DNA of 64,000 nt, from NCBI RefSeq assembly GCF_021462225.1, contig NC_061805.1, forward strand, positions 996,001-1,060,000. Reading direction: 5' to 3'. The notes under the pieces were generated by a model. The model saw nothing but the letters and a program-made list of their open reading frames with translations. It ran no database searches and was not told the DNA's origin. Origin of the DNA: Girardinichthys multiradiatus. Its lineage: Eukaryota; Chordata; Actinopteri; Cyprinodontiformes; Goodeidae. Both the position numbers and the translations under genes were made by a program. This document shows positions 27,203 to 37,421 of the stretch, piece after piece (within the stretch, counting starts at the first letter, position 1; every line of letters begins with the position of its first letter).

Positions 27203-28165
27203 TCAATACTTGGTCGGGAATCCTTTGGCAGAAATGACTGCTTCAATGCGGCGTGGCATGGAGGCAATCAGCCTGTGGCACTGCTGAGGTCTTATGGAGG
27301 CCCAGGATGCTTCGATAGCGGCCTTTAGCTCATCCAGAGTGTTGGGTCTTGAGTCTCTCAACGTTCTCTTCACAATATCCCACAGATTCTCTATGGGGTT
27401 CAGGTCAGGAGAGTTGGCAGGCCAATTGAGCACAGTGATACCATGGTCAGTAAACCATTTACCAGTGGTTTTGGCACTGTGAGCAGGTGCCAGGTCGTGC
27501 TGAAAAATGAAATCTTCATCTCCATAAAGCTTTTCAGCAGATGGAAGCATGAAGTGCTCCAAAATCTCCTGATAGCTAGCTGCATTGACCCTGCCCTTGA
27601 TAAAACACAGTGGACCAACACCAGCAGCTGACACGGCACCCCAGACCATCACTGACTGTGGGTACTTGACACTGGACTTCTGGCATTTTGGCATTTCCTT
27701 CTCCCCAGTCTTCCTCCAGACTGTGGCACCTTGATTTCCGAATGACATGCAGAATTTGCTTTCATCCAAAAAAAGTACTTTGGACCACTGAGCAACAGTC
27801 CAGTGCTGCTTCTCTGTAGCCCAGGTCTGGGGAATGCGGCACCTGTAGCCCATTTCCTGCACACGCCTGTGCACGGTGGCTCTGGATGTTTCTACTCCAG
27901 ACTCAGTCCACTGCTTCCGCAGGTCCCCCAAGGTCTGGAATCGGCCCTTCTCCACAATCTTCCTCAGGGTCCGGTCACCTCTTCTCGTTGTGCAACGTTT
28001 TCTGCCACACTTTTTCCTTCTCACAGACTTCCCACTGAGGTGCCTTGATACAGCACTCTGGGAACAGCCTATTCGTTCAGAAATGTCTTTCTGTGTCTTA
28101 CCCTCTTGCTTGAGGGTGTCAATAGTGGCCTTCTGGACAGCAGTCAGGTCGGCAGTCTTACCCAT
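27203..28165 (-). CDS. Tc1-like transposase, open frame with 14-residue linker deletion
   Basis: A 320-residue open frame from an ATG at 28165, in the same context as copy 2. Residues 1-60 hold the first helix-turn-helix (ISERIGCSQSAVSRHLSGKS) and the basic RRKKCGRKRCTTRRG. Residues about 64-110 hold the second DNA-binding part (ESGVETSRATVHRRVQEMGY). The DDE catalytic domain has aspartates in FLDESKFCM and FQHDLAPAHSAK and the glutamate in [13 protein letters not shown], with DD34E spacing. Compared with copy 2, 42 bp are missing in frame after RIPQ, removing KPLLNQNQQQKRL-type sequence between the binding and catalytic domains. Family members are usually near 340 residues. The triad is intact, but whether the shortened linker is tolerated is unknown. 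Confidence 0.93.
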   Translation of the reverse strand: MGKTADLTAVQKATIDTLKQEGKTQKDISERIGCSQSAVSRHLSGKSVRRKKCGRKRCTTRRGDRTLRKIVEKGRFQTLGDLRKQWTESGVETSRATVHRRVQEMGYRCRIPQTWATEKQHWTVAQWSKVLFLDESKFCMSFGNQGATVWRKTGEKEMPKCQKSSVKYPQSVMVWGAVSAAGVGPLCFIKGRVNAASYQEILEHFMLPSAEKLYGDEDFIFQHDLAPAHSAKTTGKWFTDHGITVLNWPANSPDLNPIENLWDIVKRTLRDSRPNTLDELKAAIEASWASIRPQQCHRLIASMPRRIEAVISAKGFPTKY

Positions 28166-28293
28166 GATTGGGGTTTTGAGTGATGAACCAGGCTGGGAGT
28201 TTTAAAGGCCTCAGGAATCTTTTGCAGGTGTTTAGAGTTAACTCGTTGATTCAGATGATTAGGTTCATAGCTCGTTTAGAGACCCTTTTAATG

Positions 28294-28493
28294 ATATGCT
28301 AATTTTGTGAGATAGGAATTTTGGGTTTTCATGAGCTGTATGCCAAAATCATCCGTATTAAGACAATAAAAGACCTGAAATATTTCAGTTAGTGTGCAAT
28401 GAATCTAAAATATATGAATGTTAAATTTTCATCATGACATTATTGAAAATAATTAACTTTATCACAATATGCTAATATTTTGAGAAGGACCAG
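28294..28493 (-). repeat. Terminal inverted repeat of Tc1 copy 3 (high-coordinate side)
   Basis: A 200-bp partner of 26926-27125, upstream of the transposase gene. The terminal trinucleotide is CAG rather than CTG. Confidence 0.94.
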
Positions 28494-28794
28494 TATAAGT
28501 CATATTTCTAGCAGATTTTTTTGATGCTCAAATTATTCTGCCAGTTGTTTCATAGGATGATAGTTTTCTGCTTCATAACACCTGCAGGGCTGTGCACTTT
28601 CAGATTTTAATCAAGTCGCACACAAACACACATGTCCTCCATAAGAATACATGCAGCCATTCATGTGTGCACTAATTCACAATCCCCCACCTATGCACTG
28701 TTCAGAGGCACACACACAGAGCTTCTCAAGCATGTCAAAATGTAATCGTAGTCCTGTGGAGTCACTTTTATCAAATGTAAAAATTTGTTCATTT

Positions 28795-28995
28795 TTATTT
28801 AATCAAGTTCACTGACATTTCCAGGTCATTAATCGCATAGCCTCTCTTTGCCCAACCCAACCTGCCCCACCTCACCACCCGCCTTCCAACCACAATGGCA
28901 GCCCACTGCTCCCTAAAGGATGGGTTAAATGCAGAGGGCAAATTTTGTTGGAATGTACAAATACAATGACAAATAAAGGTGATGAAAAAATACAT
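28795..28995 (+). repeat. SINE tail-like fragment
   Basis: CAGCCCACTGCTCCCTAAAG, GATGGGTTAAATGCAGAGGG and ACAATGACAAATAAAGGTGA follow the order seen at the 3' end of a widespread teleost SINE. The tRNA-like head is not recognisable. The short ORF on the other strand is a shadow. Confidence 0.55.
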
Positions 28996-29067
28996 TCAGT
29001 GGATGCAGCAGTATTAATCTTCAGTGATGCATGCAGGGAAATTCAGGTGTTGTGGTCTTTTATAATT

Positions 29068-29235
29068 GGTAAATGGACTGAATTTATTTAGAAAATTTTG
29101 ACTCATGCTGACCGCTCAAAGCTCTTTACACTAGAACCATATTTACCAGTTTACACATTAATTCGTTGAAAAACAAATTAGTGGGCAACTTGATGCCTTG
29201 CCCAGGAGGAAGCTGGATTACACCCCACAAAGTTT
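29068..29235 (-). mobile_element. tRNA-derived SINE fragment
   Basis: GGTAAATGGACTGAATTTAT at the left matches the reverse complement of the SINE tail ending near 23470. TGATGCCTTGCCCAGGAGGA at the right matches the SINE body beside 10165. The tRNA-like part beyond is badly worn. Confidence 0.6.
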
Positions 29236-29655
29236 TGACTGCAGGTCAACTCTTCACATCAAACAATAATCACCCAGTCAGAAAGCATTGTTTACACTTT
29301 GCTGTTGACCAGCTACTCTCCATCTTTTGCCAAAGCCATCTTAAACCTCTCATGACAACAGCGACTAAAATGTTATTTTTCGTGGCTGAAACTGGAAAAC
29401 ACAATCATGTCTGGAGCAGCAATTTGCTGAGAGAACTGGAGAAAACTAGAGCTGTACGCCAACATTCACCAAACTGCTGAATTGTCTGGTGCCGAGGCAA
29501 AGAGGTATGGTTTGATCTGTTTTTAGTTTGTTTGCTGTTATTTTAGAGCATACTATCCCAGCAACTGCTCAAAACAAAGTTCTGATGAATGGACAAATAT
29601 TTCCATTCCATCAGAATGTTGTTTCCTTTTTGGATAGAATAGAATTCTTTAAACA
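29236..29655. other. Unassigned stretch
   Basis: About 420 bp with no recognisable element. A 104-codon plus-strand ORF spans part of it but has no family resemblance. Confidence 0.35.
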
Positions 29656-29785
29656 TGTCATAATGAATGGTTGTGGAATAGGACCAATGCAGGCACGGAA
29701 AAAGCAAATTTACAAGGAAACACAGGGAGAACAGTACTATGAGCATGAGGAGAACAAAACATGGAAATGGATCTTGACAAGAAGA
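29656..29785 (-). repeat. LTR-like repeat A (begins TGTCATAATG)
   Basis: Begins TGTCATAATGAATGGTTGTG and contains ACACAGGGAGAACAG and GAGCATGAGGAGAACAA, ending near ATCTTGACA. The same order occurs in 39832-39881 joined to 42661-42775. The start resembles the TGTCA starts of the repeats at 16166 and 49142. It lies on the low-coordinate side of the nested block. Confidence 0.6.
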
Positions 29786-29789
29786 TAAA

Positions 29790-30140
29790 TGAGGAATGTA
29801 ATGGGAAGATCTAGCAAAGGTCAAAGAAACCAGAATAAACCTTGTCTGGAGGTCCACTGGGACACCTGGAGAACCCATGGAGAACCAGGTCTGCAGGCCA
29901 GCCTGAAGGTGTGCAAGACCCTCAAAGAACCGGGTCCACCTGGATGCCTTTGTTGGAGGATTCAGGAGCAGGAAGCTGTTCATCTTCGAACACCTCAGAG
30001 AACTCTGCAACAGCAACGAAAGGTACGTTGTCTTTAAACACCTCGGACAATCCAAGATCAGGAACGTGAGAAGTTCTGTCCTCAAATCCCTTGGAAAATT
30101 CAGTAACAGAAACGTGGAACTTTTTGAGACAGGCTGAACA
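29790..30140. other. Probable interior of a non-autonomous repeat, with a worn 48-bp tandem repeat
   Basis: Three degenerate units with a spacing of 48-49 bp begin near 29983, 30031 and 30080. In one plus-strand frame they read SSNTSENSATATKGTL, SLNTSDNPRSGT (stop) EVL and SSNPLENSVTETWNFL. The periodicity in amino acids suggests decayed Ser/Thr/Glu-rich coding sequence or a minisatellite. No family is recognised. Confidence 0.4.
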
Positions 30141-30144
30141 GGAG

Positions 30145-30621
30145 GTGGGGATTCAATTCAATTCAATTTCAATCCAGTTTTATTTATATAGCGCCAATTC
30201 ACAACACATGTCATCTCAAGGCACTTCACAAAAGTCAGGTACATACATTCTAATTAATCCTAACCATTGAACAGTGCAGTCGGATTCAGTTATTTATTCA
30301 AATTGGATAAAACGTTTTTATATCTAAGGAAACCCAGCAGATTGCATCCAGTCAGTGACTTGCAGCATTCACTCCTCCTGGATGAGCATGTAGAGACAGT
30401 GGACAGTCACTGGTGTTGACTTTGCAGCAATCCCTCATACTGAGCATGCATGTAGCGACAGTGGAGAGGAAAAACTCCCTTTTAACAAGAAGAAACCTCC
30501 AGCAGAACCAGGCTCAGTGTGAGCGGCCATCTGCCACGACCGACTGGGGGTTTGAGAGAACAGAGCAGAGACACAAAGAGAACAAAGAAGCACTGATCCA
30601 GGAGTACTTTCTATGGGAAGG
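30145..30621 (-). mobile_element. L2/Maui-type LINE copy 4, 3' part (split by retrovirus)
   Basis: Minus-strand L2 tail with GATTCAATTCAATTCAATTT at its 3' end and TTTATATAGCGCCAATTCAC next to it. It ends at the retroviral insertion. When rejoined with 37720 using one copy of GAAGG, the sequence matches the uninterrupted L2 tail at 8800-8850. Confidence 0.92.
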
Positions 30622-30914
30622 TGTTAGGTATTATTTAGTCAACTCAGAGGTAAGAACGATACAGTCAGAGTTACTTGCAGCAAGGGTAGCCCACTTTGCA
30701 GTGAAACTACAAAGTTTTGACACCCTATCTCTTTATTTATATACACAGTTCAACAGACAGTTCAGACAGGGTGTGTGTGTGTGAGACGGAAAGGAGGCTG
30801 GTTCACACAGAGATAACAATGATCTCACACACACAGGGAGGAAGGCATAGTGCAGGTGCCTTCCAACCCAAGGTTTTTACATGAGTGATAACAAGTTTTT
30901 GCACCCATCCAACA
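30622..30914 (-). repeat. 3' LTR of the endogenous retrovirus
   Basis: 293 bp, plus-strand ends TGTTAGG and CCAACA. On the minus strand it carries a TATA-like TATATAAATA overlapping an AATAAA signal, near the middle. It is followed on the high-coordinate side by the polypurine tract. Confidence 0.95.
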
Positions 30915-30927
30915 GTCCCTCCTTTTA
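30915..30927 (-). other. Polypurine tract
   Basis: On the minus strand AAAAGGAGGGAC directly precedes the 3' LTR. This is the usual place and composition for the primer of plus-strand DNA synthesis. Confidence 0.8.
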
Positions 30928-31077
30928 TCACAAGTAAAAACATTTAATATAAAAACGAGTAAGAAAAATACTTTGTATGAGCGAAAACCCACGGACGGTA
31001 AACAGATTATATTTTGTGGGAAATACTCATACGGCCCCGCCGCCCTCGGCGACCATTAAAAGTTAAATGTTGATTAA

Positions 31078-31367
31078 TACTTGAAATCATAAAAATAAAA
31101 TAATGATACTTGAAATCATAAAAATAAAATAATGATACTTGAAATCATAAAAATAAAAGAATGATACTTGAAATCATAAAAATAAAAGAATAATACTTGA
31201 AATCATAAAAATAAAATAATGATACTTGAAATCATAAAAATAAAAGAATAATACTTGAAATCATAAAAATAAAAGAATAATACTTGAAATCATAAAAATA
31301 AAAGAATAATACTTGAAATCATAAAAATAAAAGAATAATACTTGAAATCATAAAAATAAAAGAATTA
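31078..31367 (+). repeat. 29-bp tandem repeat, 10 copies, inside the retrovirus
   Basis: TACTTGAAATCATAAAAATA plus AAAKAATRA recurs at exactly 29-bp spacing from 31078 to 31339, ten times, with variation only in the last bases of each unit. It lies where env or the 3' untranslated region would be. The units are directly adjacent with no spacers, so it is not a CRISPR array. Confidence 0.96.
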
Positions 31368-31556
31368 AAAAATCTGCCCTGTTTATGTCATCATTGTACT
31401 TTTTCTCATTTCACTTAAGCAACAACTTCTTCCGATTTTCTGCTGTAAGGTTATTTTATGAAATACAATGTATGAGTACACTCAGGCTTTTGATGTGATT
31501 TATTTACAACATGTCATCATAATCGTCCCCTTCATTTTCGTGCATTTCTACCTGGT

Positions 31557-31775
31557 TCAGTGTTGCATATGCCACCATGAACAATACCAGAAATTCTGTA
31601 GGAATGGATGTGCGTCATGTTCTTCCGTCAGTGTTCTGAGATGGGTCCCGTCTGATGTCCATCTCTTCTGGTTCGGTATCACCTCCTGTGGATCCTGCTT
31701 TAGACAGAGAAAGAGTCCTGCTACCAGAATTAAGCTCAGGCTTATCAGTCCTGTCCACAAGTTACAGAGAGCCAT
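31557..31775 (-). pseudogene. Possible env start of the endogenous retrovirus
   Basis: A 72-codon frame that starts with a hydrophobic stretch (WTGLISLSLILVAGLFLCL), as a signal peptide or membrane anchor would. It lies just downstream of the integrase end, where env should begin. It stops soon after, and no further envelope features are seen before the tandem repeat. The assignment rests on position and hydrophobicity only. Confidence 0.4.
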
Positions 31776-31853
31776 TTTATAATTGGGCGCAGATCAGCTG
31801 TTTTCTTCACCGGTTTGAGACGCTGGGCCATCTTTGAACCCGGACTTCCTCTG

Positions 31854-32539
31854 CTACCCCGTCGGTTGATCTGGCTCCTGTAATGGCAAAACTGGCTTAC
31901 AGTGGCTTTTATGGATCCAGGAAGGCCTCTCTGCTATTTTCAGAGCTGTGGGCGTTGTCAGGAGTATTTGAAACGGCCCTTTCCACCAAGGAGTGCTCCA
32001 ATCCTTCCGGTGGAGTGTCTTAATCAGGACCAGGTCTCCAGGCCTCATTCTGTGGGATAGGAGCAGAGATTATCGGCAGACCACTGGACATTTGTTCTTC
32101 TTTTGTCTGCAACATTTTATTCATCCACTCAGCTAATGAAGGTTCCTGTTGTGCTTTCTCTATTTCATTCATGTCAGAGGGCAGAGAAAACGGTCTGCCA
32201 TGTACTATTTCTTTGAGAATACAAATTCACATCAGCAACTTGGTGTCACGTGATCTCAGACTCAGAATATAGTGGGAGGAGTTATACAATGATGTACAGT
32301 AGGTGGCAAATGGAGTAAGACCAGTTTGATTTGGAGTTATTCTCATCCATAATTTAACCAGGGATAGGCATCCGGGCCATGGCCTCCCTGTTTCTTCCAT
32401 TGTTTTCCTTAATCTTTAACTGAAACCCTAATGCATTAGAACTTAGTTCTATTAATTTATTTACAAAATGAGTTCCATTATCTGACCTTATAATCTGTGG
32501 GATACCATATGTGGGGAAGAAATGTGTCACTAGGTTCAT
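31854..32539 (-). pseudogene. Retroviral integrase core and C-terminal fragments
   Basis: The core piece (32354-32539) has TYGIPQIIRSDNGTHFVNKL, carrying the second catalytic aspartate, and then loses frame. The C-terminal domain (31854-32048) has [40 protein letters not shown] and WIHKSHCK, the typical DNA-binding end of class I retroviral integrases. Frameshifts and stops separate the pieces, so no active enzyme is encoded. Confidence 0.85.
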
Positions 32540-33760
32540 CTATTACAACTAGGCAATATTTCTTCCCCCGTGTTTGCAACAAATTATGCATGATCTGCAA
32601 AAATGATTTGCATAGTCAGAAAAATTTATAGTGTAGCATTAATGCTTTACCAGATGTGACATATTCCCCCCTTGACACGTGGGTCTTCCCAATGTGTCAC
32701 TGTAGCCGCTGTGTTGTATAAATATTTTGGGAGGATTGGTTTATCTTCTATCTGATAGATGTCATCTTTTTTCTGTGCTCCTCTCTTTAGCCAGGCCTTT
32801 ATTTCTGTCTTGGGTGCTGACTGTTGGGCGTCTTTCAGCACGTCTGTGTCTATAAATAGCAGATCTGACATTTTCTCTTTAATAGGTTGAAATGAGTTAG
32901 TTCTGTCCCTGATGATGTTTTAAAACCTCTATTTTGCCAAATCTTAGCATGGTGATGTACTGATCCGAAAACGTATTGGCTGTCTGTGTATATAGTAAGT
33001 ATTTGTCCCTCATGTAATTCACATGCTCTTACTACAGCATATAATTCTGCTGTTTGGGCTGAGCATGTATTGGGTAGAGATTTAGCTTCTATTATCCTAT
33101 CGATGGTTGTTATTGCATAACCAACTCTATTCTTTCCATATTCATCTTTAGATGCTGAGCCATCTACAAACACAACACATGAATCTGGTATAAGGGTTTG
33201 AGAAATGTCTTGTCTGGGTTTGGTGTCTTCTTCAACTTTTGCTTTATAAGAATGTGGTTTTCCATCTTCTGCAGTAGGTATTAGAGTACTTGGATTTAAA
33301 GGGCACATCTTTTTAGAGTTATGTTTGGCTGTGATAATAATAGCGATGTCAGTGTGATATGTCTTGCATGTAGCGTCAGGTGCTTCTCTTAATATTCCTG
33401 ACTTCAACATATCTTGTATTACTGGCTTAGTACCTTCTTCAGCTTCTGGCTTTAAGGGGTATTGATGGACTAATGGCCTTTTTTCAGATATTAGTTTAAC
33501 CTTGTATGGTGGGAACCCCTTTATAAGCCCTACATCAGTTGATGATTGGGACCACAGTTCAGGTGGGACAGCAGCTAAGGGCAGGATGCATGTTGCTCTC
33601 TTTGCTCTCAGCTAAGCCCTGTATTTGTCCCTCTGCCTCATCTAAATGTATCCTTGGATGGACTTTGACTGTCCACGCCAGAATGAGCTTCCAGATTCCT
33701 GTATTAGGATCTACCTTTGACAGTGTCAGTGCTGTTCCTGCAGAGGTTTAAAGCCTCTGT
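32540..33760 (-). pseudogene. Retroviral pol remnant: RT start fused to RNase H, with integrase zinc region
   Basis: Reading down from about 33760, worn protease or early RT sequence is followed by an RT N-terminal stretch with KSGILREAPD. The frame then passes directly into RNase H: VVFVDGSASKDEYG, SAQTAELYAVVRACEL and TIYTDSQYVFGSVHHHAKIW, with aspartates and a glutamate in the expected places. The RT palm with its YxDD motif is absent, so about 500-600 bp were lost in frame. Further down (32647-32871) is part of the integrase zinc-binding region (LYNTAATVTHWEDPRVKGGI). Confidence 0.85.
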
Positions 33761-33769
33761 TTTTCCAAA

Positions 33770-36700
33770 TTCTTATTATTCTTTTTTATCATATTTTATA
33801 AAGTAAGTCCTTATTACATTTAAAAATGAGATCACTATTTTTGGTAGTTGCTATTATTATAAATAATGCTTGGTTTAGTTCTTATTAAAAATAAAAAATA
33901 AAAACTCACTCACTGATGAACACAAAAAAATGAAGGGCATATTATATCTTATAATCTTAGTTTATCTTACCCAGTTTTATAGATACAACATACAGTTTCA
34001 GTCAGCTTTGTATTTAGTTCAAGTAACTAAAGTTTGTTTCAATTAACTAAAGTTTTATCTATTTCAGTCCAGTTCAGTAATTCTGTTAAGGTTCATTTCA
34101 TCTTATGTTAAGTTTGAGTCTAATTCAATCATTTTGAACCTGACTGGAAAAAGTCTAAACATCTGTTAAAATCTTTTTGTTTTACCATAGAGAACTGACC
34201 TAATATTATTATGGTAATGTTGAGGACTCTAATTTTTACATAACATGAAACAGACATTTATTTCACAAAAACAGAAAGTCAAACACAGACATTTGGCCAC
34301 ATGAAAGTTTAAATAACCTGTTTGTACAAGAATTGTGAAAAATTGAAGACAGATCTATGAACTTTCTTATGGTTATCAGTATTTTCAATACAGGTAGAAC
34401 CTTTGCCATCTTTATATGATTTTTCGAAAAAGATTCTGGAAACCTTATTAAGATATAAGTTTGGCAAAGATCATCAGAACATCAGACCTTTATTAGCGCT
34501 TTTAAGGTCCCTCAAAGATGCATTACAATGAAATCAGTCATTCCCATTCACACACATTCACACACTACTTACTTATTTTTCTGTCAGAGTAATTTTTTTT
34601 GCAAAAATTTGAACATAATTTGACTTCTATTATTCTTAAAATGCACATTGTTTCCTCATAACCCCTTTTGTTTCCACTAGGTCTGTTTTGAACGCTTCAA
34701 TTTTTTTTTTTTTATTCACCAAGAATCAATAAGGTGGTCTTAGTGGGTCCACCTTAAAGGTGTTATCTGTTGGGTGTCATGTTATCATTGTCAGGTCAGT
34801 GAGGTTCATAAGTCAGTCTGAACCTTGGTCATTTGGTCTGTGCTCATAATGTTTCATAGATCCAGCCTATGATTAGTCAGCAAAACGTCCACCTATAGGA
34901 GAAAAATTGATTGTTAATGAATGAGCTGCATTTCCTAGGAACACTGTCTTCCTCCTGGATGAGCATCACCTGTTGAAAAACTTTCATCATTGTTTGTTTC
35001 ACATATTCAATCAGATCTTTATATTATACCAGTAGGTGAAGTTGTTAGTATCTCATGTAGACTGACATATACTGTTGCATTTGGAGAGGATCTCAGATTA
35101 AATAAACATAGTTAGAGCTTCAATCCAGGTTCATTTTGTGTCTGCAGACTTTAGCCAATTTTTCTTTTCTTTTTTTTTTTTATACATAAAGAGCAAGATT
35201 CAAAACATTTTCAAAAGGCAGATTGTGGCAGAATGTAGACAAAACTGCTTATTGATTGACAAAATAACATTCAAGCACACAATCACCATATTAAAAGGCT
35301 CTACTTCTAGAGAATCACTAAACTTTTGGGGTCCGGTTTTGGCCCGCGGACCTTGAGTTTGACACATGCAGGGTAGAGTTACAATTTTTTCAGACCTTTC
35401 AGCAGAGACAGGCTTCTGCTGTTTGCAGAAGTTTTATCTTTGTTTTCAGGCAGCTGCATCTCTTTATCAAGGTCGTTTCACAGAGCTGAAATTTAACTTC
35501 TCTCAAAGAGGAAAAATCAAGAATGCACACAATCTGAGCCAAATATGGAATTATTTCCCTGTAAAATTAATCTTTTGCATTTTATCATGATATTGTTGGT
35601 AGTATAACACCATAGAATGATTTTTAAAGCACCTGTTTCTCACTAATGCTTGCCTACAAAATCTTTTACTCTCAGATTACTTCTTTAACAACATTCTGTT
35701 CTCTCTTCTCTAGTCATTGTTCACTGGGTTGTCCAGTTGGACAGTTTCCATGTTGTCCACATTGTCACCTCCTCTTTTAACTTCTTTTACCACGTCCTTT
35801 AAAACCACCTCTTAGTCTTTATAATTTGGGGCTACCTTGGTATTCTAACCTGGGATGGGTGGCGGTCCGCCCCCCTTTATTTGTTTTCAGTTAAGCTGAA
35901 AGTTTTTTCCTGTGCTTTTCTTAAGGCCTCAGTATTATGGCTATGTCAGTTAAAAGCTGCTCTTATTGTTGTTTTTTTTAATTCATCTTTTTGTTTTAAT
36001 CTGTTTATCAACTGTGAGCACTCAGGGACTGAAAAGTCCCCTTTGAAATTATAACCTGGCAAGGTTTTTTATTGTCTCTTGAATCTTTTGAATGCATAAT
36101 CTCCAGTTTAAGATCCCCGTGTAGTTTTAGGATTTCAGTGATAATTAAGTTACCTGAAAATCCGTATTTTTATGCCATCGTGCACATATTTCTGTTAAAT
36201 CAGAGCTTTTTCTCTGTTCTTCCCCCATTGTTCTTTGTTATTTTTCTCTTTTTAGTTTTCATTATTGCTAATTTTAGATCCCCTTGTAATTTTAAGACAT
36301 CCTTTGTATCTAATTTGCCCAAAAACCCATGTTTTTTATTTTTTATTCCATCTATGACAGATCATACCTGCTCCTTTTACATAGTTCTCCATAAACTTTA
36401 CCTCCCCTTCTAAGTCAATTAGTTTACTTTGTTTCTTCCCCATTATGTTTTATGTTAGTTTAATTATAGTATAAATGTCCCAGATAAAAGGTCACTGGCA
36501 TGAGACTTTAAGGAGAGGACATTAACACGCCCTTCTACTGCGACTAATTCGCAGCGGTGTTAATTTTCTGGAATGAAATCCGACCTGAATCTCCAAAGTC
36601 ACCAGTACGTAGTTTTAATCTGGGCAAAAGAAAACACAGGACTAGCAGAATCCTGCTATGATTCTATTAAAATGCTTAGTCCTCCAAACACACACAACAC

Positions 36701-36780
36701 AGTCACACAGTTAGTTTCAGGTACCTTGTAATTTTTCTAAGTTAACTTGGTGTTATTTTATGAGCTCAATTTACTCCGTT
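33770..36780. other. Retroviral interior without recognisable gag
   Basis: Gag and protease should lie here, but I see no major homology region, nucleocapsid zinc knuckle or protease motif on the minus strand. The DNA is AT-rich. Near 35333-35372, GGTCCGGTTTTGGCCCGCGG followed by CCTTGAGTTTGACACATGC resembles the end of a hAT-type DNA transposon, so later insertions may have replaced the gene. Confidence 0.45.
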
Positions 36781-37150
36781 CTTTTTACTTTTATAGCGCT
36801 TATTCTATTCCCTCGCAGGGGAATAACCCTTAGTCGTTTTATTTGGCCCCCTTCTTGGCGGGGCCCTACCTTAATTTGTCACTATTCCTTTCACGGTGGA
36901 ATAAAACCATCCCAATGCAGCGTCCTTACCGGCGACGCACTACCAACGACTTTTAAGTACTTTTCTTCTTTTATTTATATAGCGCTTACTCTATTCCCTC
37001 ACAGGGGAATAATCCTCAGTCGTTTTCTTTAATCCCCTTCACGGCGGGATTGTACCAAATTTGTCACTATTCCTTTCACGGTGGAATAAAACCATTCGAA
37101 TGCAGCGTCCTTACCGGCGACGCACTACCAACGACTGTTAAGTACTTTTC
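36781..37150 (-). repeat. 185-bp direct duplication in the retroviral leader
   Basis: Two units of about 185 bp lie head to tail. Matching landmarks are AGCGCTTA at 36795 and 36981, CCTTTCACGGTGGAATAAAA in both, and TGCAGCGTCCTTACCGGCGA at 36916 and 37101. Each unit contains hairpin-forming ATTCCCTC...AGGGGAAT. It sits between the primer-binding site and where gag should start. Confidence 0.9.
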
Positions 37151-37396
37151 CTATGAACTGTATTTTAAAACTGTCTCACCTCGGAGTTGACTTCTTGGTG
37201 ACTCTCTGGACCCTGTGAGAGTCACCCCGCGCCGAGGAAGGCCATAACCCACTGGCCAGGTGTGAATTCACACACACCGGGACTTTCAGCCACTCCGGCT
37301 AAAGGAGGCTGTGCAGCGGTGCTTCGCTCGACGTCAGGCTTCCCCCACGGATCCCAGAGTCACTGTTAAAGCAAAGAGAAATAAGGTTATTGAATT

Positions 37397-37416
37397 AATC
37401 CGGCTTCGAAGGACCA
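37397..37416 (-). other. Retroviral primer-binding site, tRNA-Tyr-like
   Basis: It begins 5 nt after the 5' LTR on the minus strand with TGGTCCTTCGAAGCCGGA. The reverse complement ends CGAAGGACCA, which matches the 3' end of tRNA-Tyr as I know it, apart from one extra T within the TCCGGCTCG segment. Confidence 0.65.
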
Positions 37417-37421
37417 ATAAA

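Larger units (their letters stand above)
26926..28493 (-). mobile_element. Tc1-like transposon with 200-bp TIRs, copy 3
   Basis: 1,568 bp, flanked by TA at 26924-26925 and 28494-28495. Its inverted repeats (26926-27125 and 28294-28493) match those of copy 2. The right terminus reads GGACCAG instead of GGACCTG, a change in the last bases that may affect cleavage. It lies in opposite orientation to copy 2, 7.1 kb away. Its transposase frame is open from start to stop. Confidence 0.96.

Noticed and set aside
31078..31367. CRISPR-like array
   Set aside because: The 29-bp units are contiguous with no unique spacers, and the setting is a vertebrate provirus.
36072..37032. Plus-strand ORFs of 113 and 90 codons in the provirus
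   Set aside because: They are antisense to the element. One spans the leader duplication, and they consist of low-complexity hydrophobic residues from AT-rich DNA.
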